A stretch of 59,349 nucleotides of DNA from the NCBI GenBank assembly GCA_019113885.1, contig DXGO01000040.1, positions 1 through 59,349 of the forward strand, in the 5' to 3' direction. The stretch is from Candidatus Alistipes intestinipullorum (GTDB taxonomy: Bacteria > Bacteroidota > Bacteroidia > Bacteroidales > Rikenellaceae). Shown here in pieces: positions 27,124-36,866 of the stretch (position 1 is its first letter; every line of letters begins with the position of its first letter). The notes below the pieces were generated by a model, which saw only the letters and a program-made list of their open reading frames with translations, made no database searches and was not told the DNA's origin. The translations under genes were made by a program, and so were the position numbers.

Positions 27124-27138
27124 TAATAGCTAACTTTG
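27108..27138 (+). promoter_or_regulatory. Promoter of asnS
   Basis: TTTG (27108-27111, at the end of a T run) and TAACTTTG (27131-27138) match the -33 and -7 elements with a spacing of 19. The start codon of asnS is 48 bases beyond the -7 box. Confidence 0.75.
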
Positions 27139-27185
27139 TCAATTCAGAAAAACAGTTGTAAACAGAACAATTCACACAATATAAG

Positions 27186-28574
27186 ATGAAAACGCAGAGA
27201 ATAGCAGAAATCCTCAAATCGGGGGCCATTGACACCGAGATCGTGGTCAAAGGCTGGGTGCGTACCAAACGCGGCAACAAGAACGTGGCGTTCATCGCGT
27301 TGAACGACGGTTCGTGCGTGTCGAACATCCAGGTGGTCGTCGACCTCGCGGTGATCCCCGAGGAGCAGCTCAAACCCGTGACAACGGGCGCCTGCATCCG
27401 TGTCGACGGTCGGTTGGTCGCTTCGCCCGGCGCCGGACAGGGCGTCGAGGTACAGGCTTCGGCGATCGAGATCTACGGCACGGCCGATCCCGAGACCTAT
27501 CCTCTGCAAAAGAAGGGCCATTCGCTCGAATTCCTGCGCGACATCGCCTACCTGCGCCCCCGTACCAATACATTCGGCGCAGTGCTGCGCATCCGTCACG
27601 CCATGGCCTATGCCATCCATGAGTACTTCAACCGCAACGGGTTCTACTATTTCCATACCCCGATCATCACCGCTTCGGACTGCGAAGGCGCCGGGGCGAT
27701 GTTCCAGGTGACGACGCTCGATCTGGAGAACCTCCCGAAGAACGACGAGGGGCGGGTCGACTATACGAAGGACTTCTTCGGCAAGTCGTGCAACCTGACC
27801 GTCTCGGGACAGCTCGAAGGCGAGTTGGGAGCCCTATCGCTGGGCCGTATCTACACTTTCGGCCCGACGTTCCGCGCCGAGAACTCCAACACCCCGCGTC
27901 ACGCCTCGGAGTTCTGGATGATCGAGCCCGAAGCGGCGTTCTACGACCTGGAGGACAACATGGAACTGGCTGAGGATTTTCTCAAGTACCTGATCCAGTA
28001 TGCGCTGGACCATTGCCGCGAAGACCTCGAGTTCATGAACAAGATGTGGGACAAGGGGTTGCTCGAGCGTCTCGACTTCGTGCTGCACAACGACTTCAAA
28101 CGCCTCGACTATACCGAGGGTATCGAGATACTCAAGGCTTCGGGCCGCAAGTTCGAATTCCCGTGCGACTGGGGGTGCGATCTGCAGTCGGAGCACGAGC
28201 GCTACCTCGTTGAGGAGCACTTCAAGCGTCCGGTGATCCTGATCAACTACCCGAAGGACATCAAGGCTTTCTACATGAAACAGAACGACGACGGCAAGAC
28301 GGTTCGTGCGATGGACGTCCTCTTCCCGGGCATCGGCGAGATCATCGGCGGCTCGGAGCGTGAGGCCGATTACGAGAAGTTGCACCGCCGCGTGCAGGAG
28401 TTGGGCATGAGCGAGCGCGAGTTGTGGTGGTACCTCGATACGCGCCGCTGGGGATCGGCCCCGCATTCGGGATTCGGCCTCGGGTTTGACCGTCTGCTGC
28501 TCTTCGTGACGGGCCTGACCAACATCCGCGACGTGCAGCCCTTCCCGCGCACGCCCCAGCACGCCGAGTTCTGA
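27186..28574 (+). CDS. asnS: Asparaginyl-tRNA synthetase (AsnS)
   Basis: This 462-residue class IIb synthetase charges tRNA-Asn. It has an N-terminal OB-fold anticodon-binding domain ([19 protein letters not shown]), motif 2 around [20 protein letters not shown] and motif 3 [16 protein letters not shown]. The C-terminal [12 protein letters not shown] is typical. FWMIEPE distinguishes it from AspRS. Its presence implies direct Asn-tRNA formation. Confidence 0.96.
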   Translation: MKTQRIAEILKSGAIDTEIVVKGWVRTKRGNKNVAFIALNDGSCVSNIQVVVDLAVIPEEQLKPVTTGACIRVDGRLVASPGAGQGVEVQASAIEIYGTADPETYPLQKKGHSLEFLRDIAYLRPRTNTFGAVLRIRHAMAYAIHEYFNRNGFYYFHTPIITASDCEGAGAMFQVTTLDLENLPKNDEGRVDYTKDFFGKSCNLTVSGQLEGELGALSLGRIYTFGPTFRAENSNTPRHASEFWMIEPEAAFYDLEDNMELAEDFLKYLIQYALDHCREDLEFMNKMWDKGLLERLDFVLHNDFKRLDYTEGIEILKASGRKFEFPCDWGCDLQSEHERYLVEEHFKRPVILINYPKDIKAFYMKQNDDGKTVRAMDVLFPGIGEIIGGSEREADYEKLHRRVQELGMSERELWWYLDTRRWGSAPHSGFGLGFDRLLLFVTGLTNIRDVQPFPRTPQHAEF

Positions 28575-28589
28575 CGCTCTTGTGAACGA

Positions 28590-28649
28590 ATACCCCCCCC
28601 CTCATGCCGTGTGCAGGATGCCCTTTGCCGGCGGTCCCGCACATGGCAT
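28590..28649 (+). promoter_or_regulatory. C9 tract and 11-bp hairpin in the asnS-rpoN gap
   Basis: Nine consecutive C residues just after the asnS stop are followed by ATGCCGTGTGC (28604-28614), which pairs over 11 positions, one a G-U, with GCACATGGCAT (28639-28649). The 24-base loop contains a further GCC/GGC pairing. No T run follows, so it is not a simple terminator. A weak -7-like TAAATTCG at 28760-28767 may drive rpoN. Function unknown. Confidence 0.4.
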
Positions 28650-28775
28650 ATACCTGGCAGCGCGCCACGTCGAGGCATTGGAACGTTGCAGGAGTGCCGC
28701 ATCTCCCTCCCGGAAGCCCGATACGATGAAGAAACCGGATTGGAATGCTGAAATAATTCTAAATTCGGATCCTTT

Positions 28776-30200
28776 ATGGCCATCAATCAGAAACAGATAC
28801 TTTCGCTTCAACAGAAACTCTCTCCGCAGCAGATTCAGATGATCAAACTGCTCGAGCTGCCGACCTTGCAGCTTGAGCAACGTATCAAGCAGGAGATTGA
28901 GGACAATATCGTTCTCGAGGAGAACGAACGTCCGGCTGAGGAGGAAGATGCCGATCCCCAGCAGGTGTCGGTTGACGAATACCTGCGTGAGGACGATACC
29001 CCGTCGTACAAGAGCCGCATCAACAACTATTCGAAAGACGACAAACAGCGTCCGGTATATCTGACCGAGGGACGTTCGTTGCAGGAGTACCTTGTTGAAC
29101 AGCTCGGATACCGCAACCTTTCCGAACGCGACATGCGCCTGGCGGTCTATCTCGTGGGAAGCATCGATGAGGACGGATACCTGCGCCGCGACCTGGAGTC
29201 CATTGCCGACGACATCGCCTTTACGATGGGCATCGAGACGACCGAGGAGGAACTCGAACGCGTGCTGGGCGTGATTCACGAACTCGAACCGGCCGGCATC
29301 GGGGCCCGCGACCTGCGCGAGTGCCTGCTGCTGCAGATGGCGCAGATGCCTCTCGATACGCGTGCGAAACGCCTGGCGCGCAAGATTTTGACCAACTATT
29401 TCGACGAGTTCGTCAAAAAGCATTACGAAAAACTCATGGCCCGGCTGCAGGTCTCGGAGGAGGATTTCCGCGAAGCGATCGCCGAGATCCGCCGCCTGTC
29501 GCCCAAGCCCGGGAACCTCTATGCCGAGGGAGGCTCGGATGCGGCGCCCTATATTGTCCCGGACTTCATCCTCGACTACCAGGACGGACACTTCAACCTC
29601 TCGCTCAATTCGTCGAACCTGCCCGAGGTGCGGATCAACCGCCGCTACGTGGAGATGATTCGCTCGATGGTGGGCAGCGACGGAAAGGTCAAGGAGTCGG
29701 ACCGCGAGGCCCTGCAGTTCGTGAAGAACAAGATCGACTCGGCCAAGTGGTTCATCTCGGCCATCAAGCAGCGCCACGACACGCTCATGCGTACGATGCA
29801 GACGATCCTCGACTACCAGCAGGAGTATTTTAAGGACGGCGACAAATCGAAACTCCGCCCCATGATCCTCAAGGATGTGGCCGACCGCACGGGGCTCGAC
29901 GTCTCGACCATCTCGCGCGTGGTCAACAGCAAGTACGTGCAGACGCAGTTCGGGATCATCCTGCTCAAGTCGCTCTTTTCGGAGGCCATGCAGACCGATT
30001 CGGGCGAGGAGGTGTCGAGTTACGAGATCAAGCACATCCTGCAGGAGTGTATCGACGAGGAGGACAAGCGCCGCCCCCTGACCGACGAGGCGCTGATGGA
30101 TATCCTCAATTCGAAGGGATACCGCATTGCCCGCCGCACGGTGGCCAAGTACCGCGAAATGCTGGGCATTCCCGTGGCGCGCCTGCGCAAACATATCTAA
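28776..30200 (+). CDS. rpoN: RNA polymerase sigma-54 factor (RpoN)
   Basis: This 474-residue protein has the sigma-54 layout. The N-terminal activator-interacting region I is Q- and L-rich (QKQILSLQQKLSPQQIQMIKLLELP). An acidic linker follows (about 47-80), then the core-binding domain and a helix-turn-helix (DRTGLDVSTISRVVNSKYVQT). The RpoN box ARRTVAKYRE starts at residue 452. It directs transcription from -24/-12 promoters with AAA+ activators. No such activator is in the window, so its regulon cannot be inferred here. Confidence 0.97.
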   Translation: MAINQKQILSLQQKLSPQQIQMIKLLELPTLQLEQRIKQEIEDNIVLEENERPAEEEDADPQQVSVDEYLREDDTPSYKSRINNYSKDDKQRPVYLTEGRSLQEYLVEQLGYRNLSERDMRLAVYLVGSIDEDGYLRRDLESIADDIAFTMGIETTEEELERVLGVIHELEPAGIGARDLRECLLLQMAQMPLDTRAKRLARKILTNYFDEFVKKHYEKLMARLQVSEEDFREAIAEIRRLSPKPGNLYAEGGSDAAPYIVPDFILDYQDGHFNLSLNSSNLPEVRINRRYVEMIRSMVGSDGKVKESDREALQFVKNKIDSAKWFISAIKQRHDTLMRTMQTILDYQQEYFKDGDKSKLRPMILKDVADRTGLDVSTISRVVNSKYVQTQFGIILLKSLFSEAMQTDSGEEVSSYEIKHILQECIDEEDKRRPLTDEALMDILNSKGYRIARRTVAKYREMLGIPVARLRKHI

Positions 30201-30282
30201 GCCGTGCGGCGCGGATTCCGGGCGAGGCCGTATTCGGATAGCGGTTGTGTCCGGGCACCGTGTTGCTGCGCGGAGATGCAAA

Positions 30283-30903
30283 ATGTTGGAAAGAATGGAT
30301 TTCAGAAAACTGTCGAATATCCTGTCGTGGGCGCTGCACCCTTTCCTGTTGCCGCTCTACATGATGGGGCTGATCCTGACGATGACGCTTTTTGCGCGTT
30401 ACCCGACGGGCATGAAGTTCTACCTCGCGTGGGTCGTAACGCTCTATGCGGTCATCATTCCCGTGTTGTCGCTGGCCGTGCTGCGCTCGCTGGGACGGCT
30501 CTCGGATTTCCGCATCGACGAACGGCGCGAGCGGTTCCTGCCTCTGCTCATCGGGACTGTTTGCTACATCCTGTGTGGCGTGACCATTGCCAAAATCCCC
30601 TCGGCCGTCTTCCTGCGCAAGTTCATGTTCGCCGCCGCCTGTTGCGAGGCGATGTGCCTCGCGGTGACGCTGCGGTGGAAGATCAGCCTCCACCTGACCG
30701 GAATGGGCGCTGCCGTTGCCCTGCTGGTCGTGATGAATGTCGTGGGGGTCGGTACGATGCTCGTGCCGCTGGCCGTGGCGATCCTGTTGGCCGGGGCCCT
30801 CGCCTCGGCGCGGCTCTACCTCGGCTGCCACAACGGGGCTCAGGTACTGGCGGGTTTCGGCGGCGGTTTCGTCGTCTCGCTGCTGGCCGTATTGTTCCTG
30901 TAA
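30283..30903 (+). CDS. PAP2-like integral membrane protein, motifs partly degenerate
   Basis: This 206-residue protein has about five or six transmembrane helices. The PAP2 phosphatase pattern is partly recognisable. RIDERRERFLP resembles motif 1, KISLHLTG occupies the position of PSGH, and ARLYLGCHNGAQV resembles SRxxxxxHxxxD but with Gln in place of the final Asp. Lipid phosphatases of this type act on isoprenoid or phosphatidic acid phosphates. The changed residues make activity uncertain. The start could be ATG 30283 or ATG 30295. It follows rpoN by 82 bases and is probably cotranscribed with it. Confidence 0.7.
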   Translation: MLERMDFRKLSNILSWALHPFLLPLYMMGLILTMTLFARYPTGMKFYLAWVVTLYAVIIPVLSLAVLRSLGRLSDFRIDERRERFLPLLIGTVCYILCGVTIAKIPSAVFLRKFMFAAACCEAMCLAVTLRWKISLHLTGMGAAVALLVVMNVVGVGTMLVPLAVAILLAGALASARLYLGCHNGAQVLAGFGGGFVVSLLAVLFL

Positions 30904-30998
30904 GGGGAAGTTATGTCCCGGCAGTCCTGTCGGGACTGCACACCGTCCGCATCTTCAATGCCTTTGTCCTTTGCCTGGATCTCAATCGGAAGGATATG

Positions 30999-31029
30999 AA
31001 AAACCCGGCTTCATTGAAGCCGGGTTTTT
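30999..31029. terminator. Bidirectional intrinsic terminator
   Basis: AAAAACCCGGCTTC (30999-31012) pairs perfectly with GAAGCCGGGTTTTT (31016-31029) around a three-base loop. With A and T runs on both sides it can end both the rpoN-side transcript and the convergent gdhA transcript. Confidence 0.9.
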
Positions 31030-31069
31030 CGTCGAATGTACTGTTCCCTGTCGCGGAACGGATGGCCTG

Positions 31070-32461
<1,392 letters not shown>

Positions 32462-32464
32462 CTA

Positions 32465-32495
32465 TAAATATAATATATAATTCGCGGTTTTGCAA
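32465..32495 (-). promoter_or_regulatory. Probable gdhA promoter
   Basis: On the minus strand TTG (32493-32495), 20 bases, then TATATTTA (32465-32472), which matches 7 of the 8 positions of TAnnTTTG if the final A is counted as the mismatch. It lies in a markedly AT-rich patch 40 bases upstream of the gdhA ATG. Confidence 0.5.
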
Positions 32496-32591
32496 GTTCT
32501 TTAAGAAATTCGTAAAATATTTTATTTTCCGTTTCGTGGCATTTCCTTACTGTCCGGGTTGTCGGAAGGGTGCGAGATTGAGAATCCGTAA

Positions 32592-32622
32592 TAAAAAAAG
32601 ACGGATCAACTGTGAATCCGTC
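32592..32622 (-). terminator. Terminator after the DUF4923 gene
   Basis: GACGGAT (32600-32606) pairs with ATCCGTC (32616-32622), and the minus-strand RNA runs into seven U residues. It lies 47 bases after the stop of the DUF4923 gene, ending the nadE-side operon. Confidence 0.75.
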
Positions 32623-32668
32623 AATGAAAAAAAATCTCAAAAAATTTTCAAAAAAATCTTCGGAGCGG

Positions 32669-33268
32669 CTATTTCGTGAAGGCGAAGCCGATGTAGGCGT
32701 TTTCGTACTGCGAGAGCAGGGCGGCGGCTGTCGAGAGCGATTCGAGATTGCTGCCTATCTGCTGGACGATCTCCAGCAGCCGCTTGACGGGGAAGACGAT
32801 CGTCAGTTCGTTGCCGCTCAGGTAGGCTTGGCTCGAGATCGAACCCAGGGTGGTTTGCCCGTTTGTCAGGTTGAAGGTGATGGCGTGGGTTTCGGCATCG
32901 AAGGCGTAGGTGCCGCCGATCGAGTGCGTGCCGAGGCTGGCTGTAAATTTGGCCTCCTGTTTCTCGAAGCTGAGCGTCCCTTTACCCGCTTCGAGTCCTC
33001 CTTTGGCGTAAACCTTGGAGAGTTGGTCGACGAGCAGCGTTTCGACGAGCGAACCGCTGAAGTCGGACGAAAGGTCCGTCCCTTCGAACTTCACGCTCGG
33101 ACGGGCGTAGGTCCAGGTACCGTAGAGTGCCATTTCGGTCAGTTTACCCCCCGTGGCATCGTCGACCGCCGTCGTGGCGGTCTTTTTCAATGCCTCGAGC
33201 CAATTCTGGGCCATGGCTCCCGGAAGGTTCAACGCAAGGAGGGCCGTAATAACGAGAATTTTTTTCAT
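32669..33268 (-). CDS. DUF4923 family secreted protein
   Basis: This 199-residue protein has a clear signal peptide (MKKILVITALLALNLPGAMAQ) with no lipobox. The body fits DUF4923, a Bacteroidetes family of unknown function: LYGTWTYARPSVKFEG, a KQEAKFTASLG strand pair, a short hydrophobic helix LLEIVQQIG and a C-terminal aromatic strand AYIGFAFTK. The last segment resembles an outer-membrane or beta-rich terminus. It starts only 6 bases after the nadE stop. Confidence 0.75.
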   Translation of the reverse strand: MKKILVITALLALNLPGAMAQNWLEALKKTATTAVDDATGGKLTEMALYGTWTYARPSVKFEGTDLSSDFSGSLVETLLVDQLSKVYAKGGLEAGKGTLSFEKQEAKFTASLGTHSIGGTYAFDAETHAITFNLTNGQTTLGSISSQAYLSGNELTIVFPVKRLLEIVQQIGSNLESLSTAAALLSQYENAYIGFAFTK

Positions 33269-33274
33269 GGTAGT

Positions 33275-35200
33275 TTAAAGTGTCTCCAGTTCGCGGAGCC
33301 AGGCTGCCGCCGTGGCGTCGGAGGGCATGCGCCAGTCGCCACGGGGCGACAGGGCTACCGATCCCACCTTCGGGCCGTCGGGCATGGCCGAGCGTTTGAA
33401 TTGTTGTGAGAAGAAGCGGCCGACGAAGGTTCGCAGCCATTTGAGAATCGTCGCCCGGTCGTAGCTTCCCTTGAAAGCCTGTTCGGCCAGCAGCAGCGTC
33501 TTTGCCGGGCCGTATCCCGAACGGAGAAGGTGGTAGAGGAAGAAGTCGTGGAGTTCGTAGGGGCCCACGAGGTCCTCGGTCTTCTGGGCGATATGCCCCT
33601 CGGCATCGGCCGGGAGCAGTTCGGGGCTGACCGGAGTGTCGATGATGTCGAGCAGCGTGGCGCGCGTTGCGGCGTCGCGTTCCGTGTCGGCGGCCCACTT
33701 CACCAGGTGGCGCACCAGCGTCTTGGGCACCGAGGCGTTGACGCCGTACATCGACATCTGGTCTCCGTTGTAGGTGGCCCATCCGAGCGCCAGTTCCGAG
33801 AGGTCGCCCGTGCCGACGACCAGTCCGCCCTCCATGTTGGCCACGTCCATCAGAATTTGGGTGCGTTCGCGTGCCTGGGCGTTCTCATAGGCCGCCGAGC
33901 GGTCCGCCGGGTCGAGCCCGATGTCGCGGAAATGTTGCAGGCAGGCGTCGCGGATCGGTATTTCGCGTACCGTTACGCCCAGTCCGTGCATCAGCTCCAG
34001 GGCGTTGCGGTAGGTGCGGTCGGTGGTGCCGAATCCGGGCATCGTGATACCGAGAATGCCGCTGCGGTCGAGTCCCAGCAGGTCGAACGTGCGTACTGAC
34101 ACGAGCAGCGCGAGGGTAGAATCGAGGCCTCCCGAGATGCCGATGACGGCCTTGCGGGCATGCGTGTGGTTCATCCGCTGGGCGAGCCCGCGGGCCTGTA
34201 TGCTGAAAATCTCCTCGCACCGTTCGCTGCGGTGCTCCTCCTCCTTCGGGACGAACGGCAGCGGGTCGATGGTGCGGTCGAGGGCCGCGGCGCGCAACGC
34301 CTCGGGAATCTCCATTTCGATCACGGTATTCTCCGTTGCCGCCTCGTTCATGCGGAACGACGTGTTGCGCCGGCGTTCGTATTCCAGCCGCTCGATGTCG
34401 ACGTCGGCCACGACGAGCTGCTCTTTGTCCGAGAAGCGTTCCGCTTCCCGGAGGATCGTGCCGTTTTCGGCGATCAGCGCGTTCCCGGTGAAGACCAGGT
34501 CGGTCGACGACTCGCCGCATCCAGCCGAGCAGTAGACGTACCCGGCGATCGTTCGGGCCGACTGTTGGACGACGAGTTGCCGCAGGTAGGCGTGTTTCCC
34601 GGCCGCTTCGGGTGAGGCCGAGAGGTTGAAGATCACCTTGGCGCCGTTGAGGGCGAGGTGCGACGAGGGCGGGATGGCCGTCCAGAGGTCTTCGCAGAGT
34701 TCCACCCCGAACTCCGTGCCGTTGACCTCGAACGTCAGGTCGGCGCCGAAGTCGGCCTGTTGGCCGGCCACGGCGATGTGTTCGTCGGAAATCCCGGCCC
34801 CGGATGCAAACCAGCGCGACTCGTAAAACTCCCCGTAGTCGGGGATGCAGGTCTTGGGTACAACACCCAGCACGCGGCCCTGCGAGAAGACCACCGCACA
34901 GTTGTAGAGGGTCGAGCCGTGACGCAACGGTATCCCGACGATCGCCACCAGGGGTAGCTTGCGTGTCTCATGGATAAGTGCGGCAAGGGCCTCGTCGGCG
35001 TCATCGAGCAACGTCTGTTGCAGCAGCAGGTCGCCGCACGTGTATGCCGTGACGCCCAGCTCGGGGAAAGCCACGATCTCGACGCCGCGCTGTGCGGCCT
35101 CCTCGCAGAGCGCCTTCATCCGCTCCGTATTGTAGGCGCAGTCGGCAACCCTCACGTGGGGAATCGCCGCTGCGACCTTCAGAAATCCGAAATTGTCCAT
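33275..35200 (-). CDS. nadE: Glutamine-dependent NAD+ synthetase (NadE)
   Basis: This 641-residue two-domain enzyme amidates nicotinate adenine dinucleotide to NAD+. The N-terminal nitrilase-fold glutaminase shows the Glu ([12 protein letters not shown]), Lys ([10 protein letters not shown]) and Cys (GVELCEDLW) of the triad. The C-terminal synthetase has the P-loop [12 protein letters not shown] and [14 protein letters not shown]. The first residues [14 protein letters not shown] fit the family start. With nadC elsewhere in the window it belongs to the NAD pathway, though the two are in different operons. Confidence 0.95.
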   Translation of the reverse strand: MDNFGFLKVAAAIPHVRVADCAYNTERMKALCEEAAQRGVEIVAFPELGVTAYTCGDLLLQQTLLDDADEALAALIHETRKLPLVAIVGIPLRHGSTLYNCAVVFSQGRVLGVVPKTCIPDYGEFYESRWFASGAGISDEHIAVAGQQADFGADLTFEVNGTEFGVELCEDLWTAIPPSSHLALNGAKVIFNLSASPEAAGKHAYLRQLVVQQSARTIAGYVYCSAGCGESSTDLVFTGNALIAENGTILREAERFSDKEQLVVADVDIERLEYERRRNTSFRMNEAATENTVIEMEIPEALRAAALDRTIDPLPFVPKEEEHRSERCEEIFSIQARGLAQRMNHTHARKAVIGISGGLDSTLALLVSVRTFDLLGLDRSGILGITMPGFGTTDRTYRNALELMHGLGVTVREIPIRDACLQHFRDIGLDPADRSAAYENAQARERTQILMDVANMEGGLVVGTGDLSELALGWATYNGDQMSMYGVNASVPKTLVRHLVKWAADTERDAATRATLLDIIDTPVSPELLPADAEGHIAQKTEDLVGPYELHDFFLYHLLRSGYGPAKTLLLAEQAFKGSYDRATILKWLRTFVGRFFSQQFKRSAMPDGPKVGSVALSPRGDWRMPSDATAAAWLRELETL

Positions 35201-35275
35201 TGTTTCTTATTTTGCGTCTCGATCCTTGTCTTCCGTCCGCCCTTCCTGCGGGTCGGGACCATGCTCCGTGCGTCG

Positions 35276-36493
35276 TTATTCGCTCCAGAGCGTTGCCAGG
35301 TTCAGGATCACCTGCTGTGCCTTATGCATCGTGGTCAGCGAGCAGTATTCGAATTTGCCGTGGAAGTTCATACCTCCGGTGAAGAGGTTCGGGCACGGCA
35401 GCCCCATGAACGAGAGGCGTGCTCCGTCCGTGCCGCCGCGGATGGGGCGTACGAGGGGCTTCACTCCGGCCATCTCCATGGCCTTCAGCGCTTTGTCGAT
35501 CACTTGCGGGTGCGGCTCGACCATCTTGCGCATGTTGAAGTATTGGTCCTTGACCGTCAGGGTGAGTACCTCCTGGCCGTATTTCTGTTTCAGCAGGTCG
35601 ACGCACGCCCACAGGAAGACCTTGCGCTTCTCGAAGCGCTCGGCGTCGTGGTCGCGGAGGATGTAGCTCAACGATGCCCGCTCGACCGTGCCGCTCACGC
35701 CGACGCAGTGGTAGAACCCTTCGTAGCCCTCGGTGAATTGCGGGCGTTCGGCTGCCGGCAGCAGCCCCTGCAACTCCGCGGCCACGTCGATGGCGTTGAT
35801 CATCTTCCCCTTGGCATAGCCCGGGTGGACGTTGCGGCCCTGGATTTCGATCTTCGCGCTGGCGGCATTGAAGTTCTCGTATTCGAGTTCTCCTTCCATG
35901 CCGCCGTCGACCGTATAGGCGAAGTCGGCGCCGAAGGCCTTGACGTCGAAAAAGTCCACACCGCGTCCCACCTCCTCGTCGGGGGTGAATCCGATGCGGA
36001 TTTTCCCGTGCTTGACCTCCGGGTGGGCCATCAGGTATTCGGCGGCGGTCATGATCTCCGCCACGCCGGCCTTGTCGTCGGCCCCGAGCAGGGTCGTGCC
36101 GTCGGTGTGGATCAGCGTATGCCCCTTGAAGAACGAGAGTTCCGGGAAATCGGCCACGCGCATCGTGAGATGCCCGTTCAACACCAGGTCACCGCCGTCG
36201 TACTCCTCCACGATGCGCGGCTTGACATCCTTGCCGCTCATGTCGGGCGAGGTGTCGACATGGGCGATGAACCCGATGACCGGGGCATTCTCATACCCCT
36301 TCGTGGCGGGCACCGTGCCCATCACATAGCCATATTGGTCCATCGTAACCTCAGTCATCCCGAGCGTGAGCATCTCGTCGCGCAGGGCTTCGAGCAGCAC
36401 CTTCTGCTTCTCGGTCGAGGGGTAGGTCGTGCTCTCTTCCGACGACTGTGTGTCGTAGGAGACATATTTCAGAAATCGTTCCTTGAGGTCCAT
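35276..36493 (-). CDS. pepT: Peptidase T (tripeptide aminopeptidase)
   Basis: This 405-residue cytoplasmic M20 zinc aminopeptidase removes N-terminal residues from tripeptides. FIAHVDTSPD has the first metal His and catalytic Asp, LGADDKAG the bridging Asp, FTPDEEVGRG the catalytic Glu pair, and TVDGGMEGELEYENFN is specific to PepT. It lies in one operon with an OPT-family transporter, a plausible peptide uptake and breakdown pair. Confidence 0.95.
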   Translation of the reverse strand: MDLKERFLKYVSYDTQSSEESTTYPSTEKQKVLLEALRDEMLTLGMTEVTMDQYGYVMGTVPATKGYENAPVIGFIAHVDTSPDMSGKDVKPRIVEEYDGGDLVLNGHLTMRVADFPELSFFKGHTLIHTDGTTLLGADDKAGVAEIMTAAEYLMAHPEVKHGKIRIGFTPDEEVGRGVDFFDVKAFGADFAYTVDGGMEGELEYENFNAASAKIEIQGRNVHPGYAKGKMINAIDVAAELQGLLPAAERPQFTEGYEGFYHCVGVSGTVERASLSYILRDHDAERFEKRKVFLWACVDLLKQKYGQEVLTLTVKDQYFNMRKMVEPHPQVIDKALKAMEMAGVKPLVRPIRGGTDGARLSFMGLPCPNLFTGGMNFHGKFEYCSLTTMHKAQQVILNLATLWSE

Positions 36494-36535
36494 ATTCTGT
36501 CTTGTTTGCTTGGAAATTTGTTTTTGACTTTTCGA

Positions 36536-36832
36536 TCACGGGGTTACGATCGTGGCCATACCTCCGTTGATAGCGGCCGTCGAGTGCGAGCCGTCGGGGT
36601 TGATCACCACGGCCAGACCTCCTACAGGCTTCAGGACCGTGACAACCTGTCCGTCCGTCCGAACCATCGTGGCGGGATATTGCTGCTTTTCGGCCACCTG
36701 GAAGTGCTTCTCGTCGATCCAATGGGTCCAGCGCTTCTGTCGGCCGGCCTGTTGCGGGGTCTCGGAGAGCGAGGCGCAGCCTCCTGCCAACATCAACAAC
36801 CCTGTTGCGGTGGCGATCACCCATCGTTTCAT
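36536..36832 (-). CDS. Small lipoprotein of unknown function
   Basis: This 98-residue protein starts MKRWVIATATGLLMLAGGCAS, a lipoprotein signal peptide with Cys 19. The mature part is short, with GQVVTVLKPVGGLAVVINPDG as its most hydrophobic stretch, and ends GGMATIVTP. No family was recognised. A GTG at 36856 would add eight residues ahead of the signal peptide and is unlikely. It lies between the OPT transporter and pepT. Confidence 0.65.
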   Translation of the reverse strand: MKRWVIATATGLLMLAGGCASLSETPQQAGRQKRWTHWIDEKHFQVAEKQQYPATMVRTDGQVVTVLKPVGGLAVVINPDGSHSTAAINGGMATIVTP

Positions 36833-36866
36833 ACTGCGGTTCGTTTTTGAATGCACAATAATTTTG

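Noticed and set aside
28582..28842. An 86-codon frame between asnS and rpoN
   Set aside because: It overlaps the rpoN start in another frame, contains the C9 tract and hairpin, and the product shows no family features.
30914..30936. Hairpin GTCCCG ... CGGGAC after the PAP2-like gene
   Set aside because: It has six pairs and no T run, and a far better terminator lies at 30999-31029.
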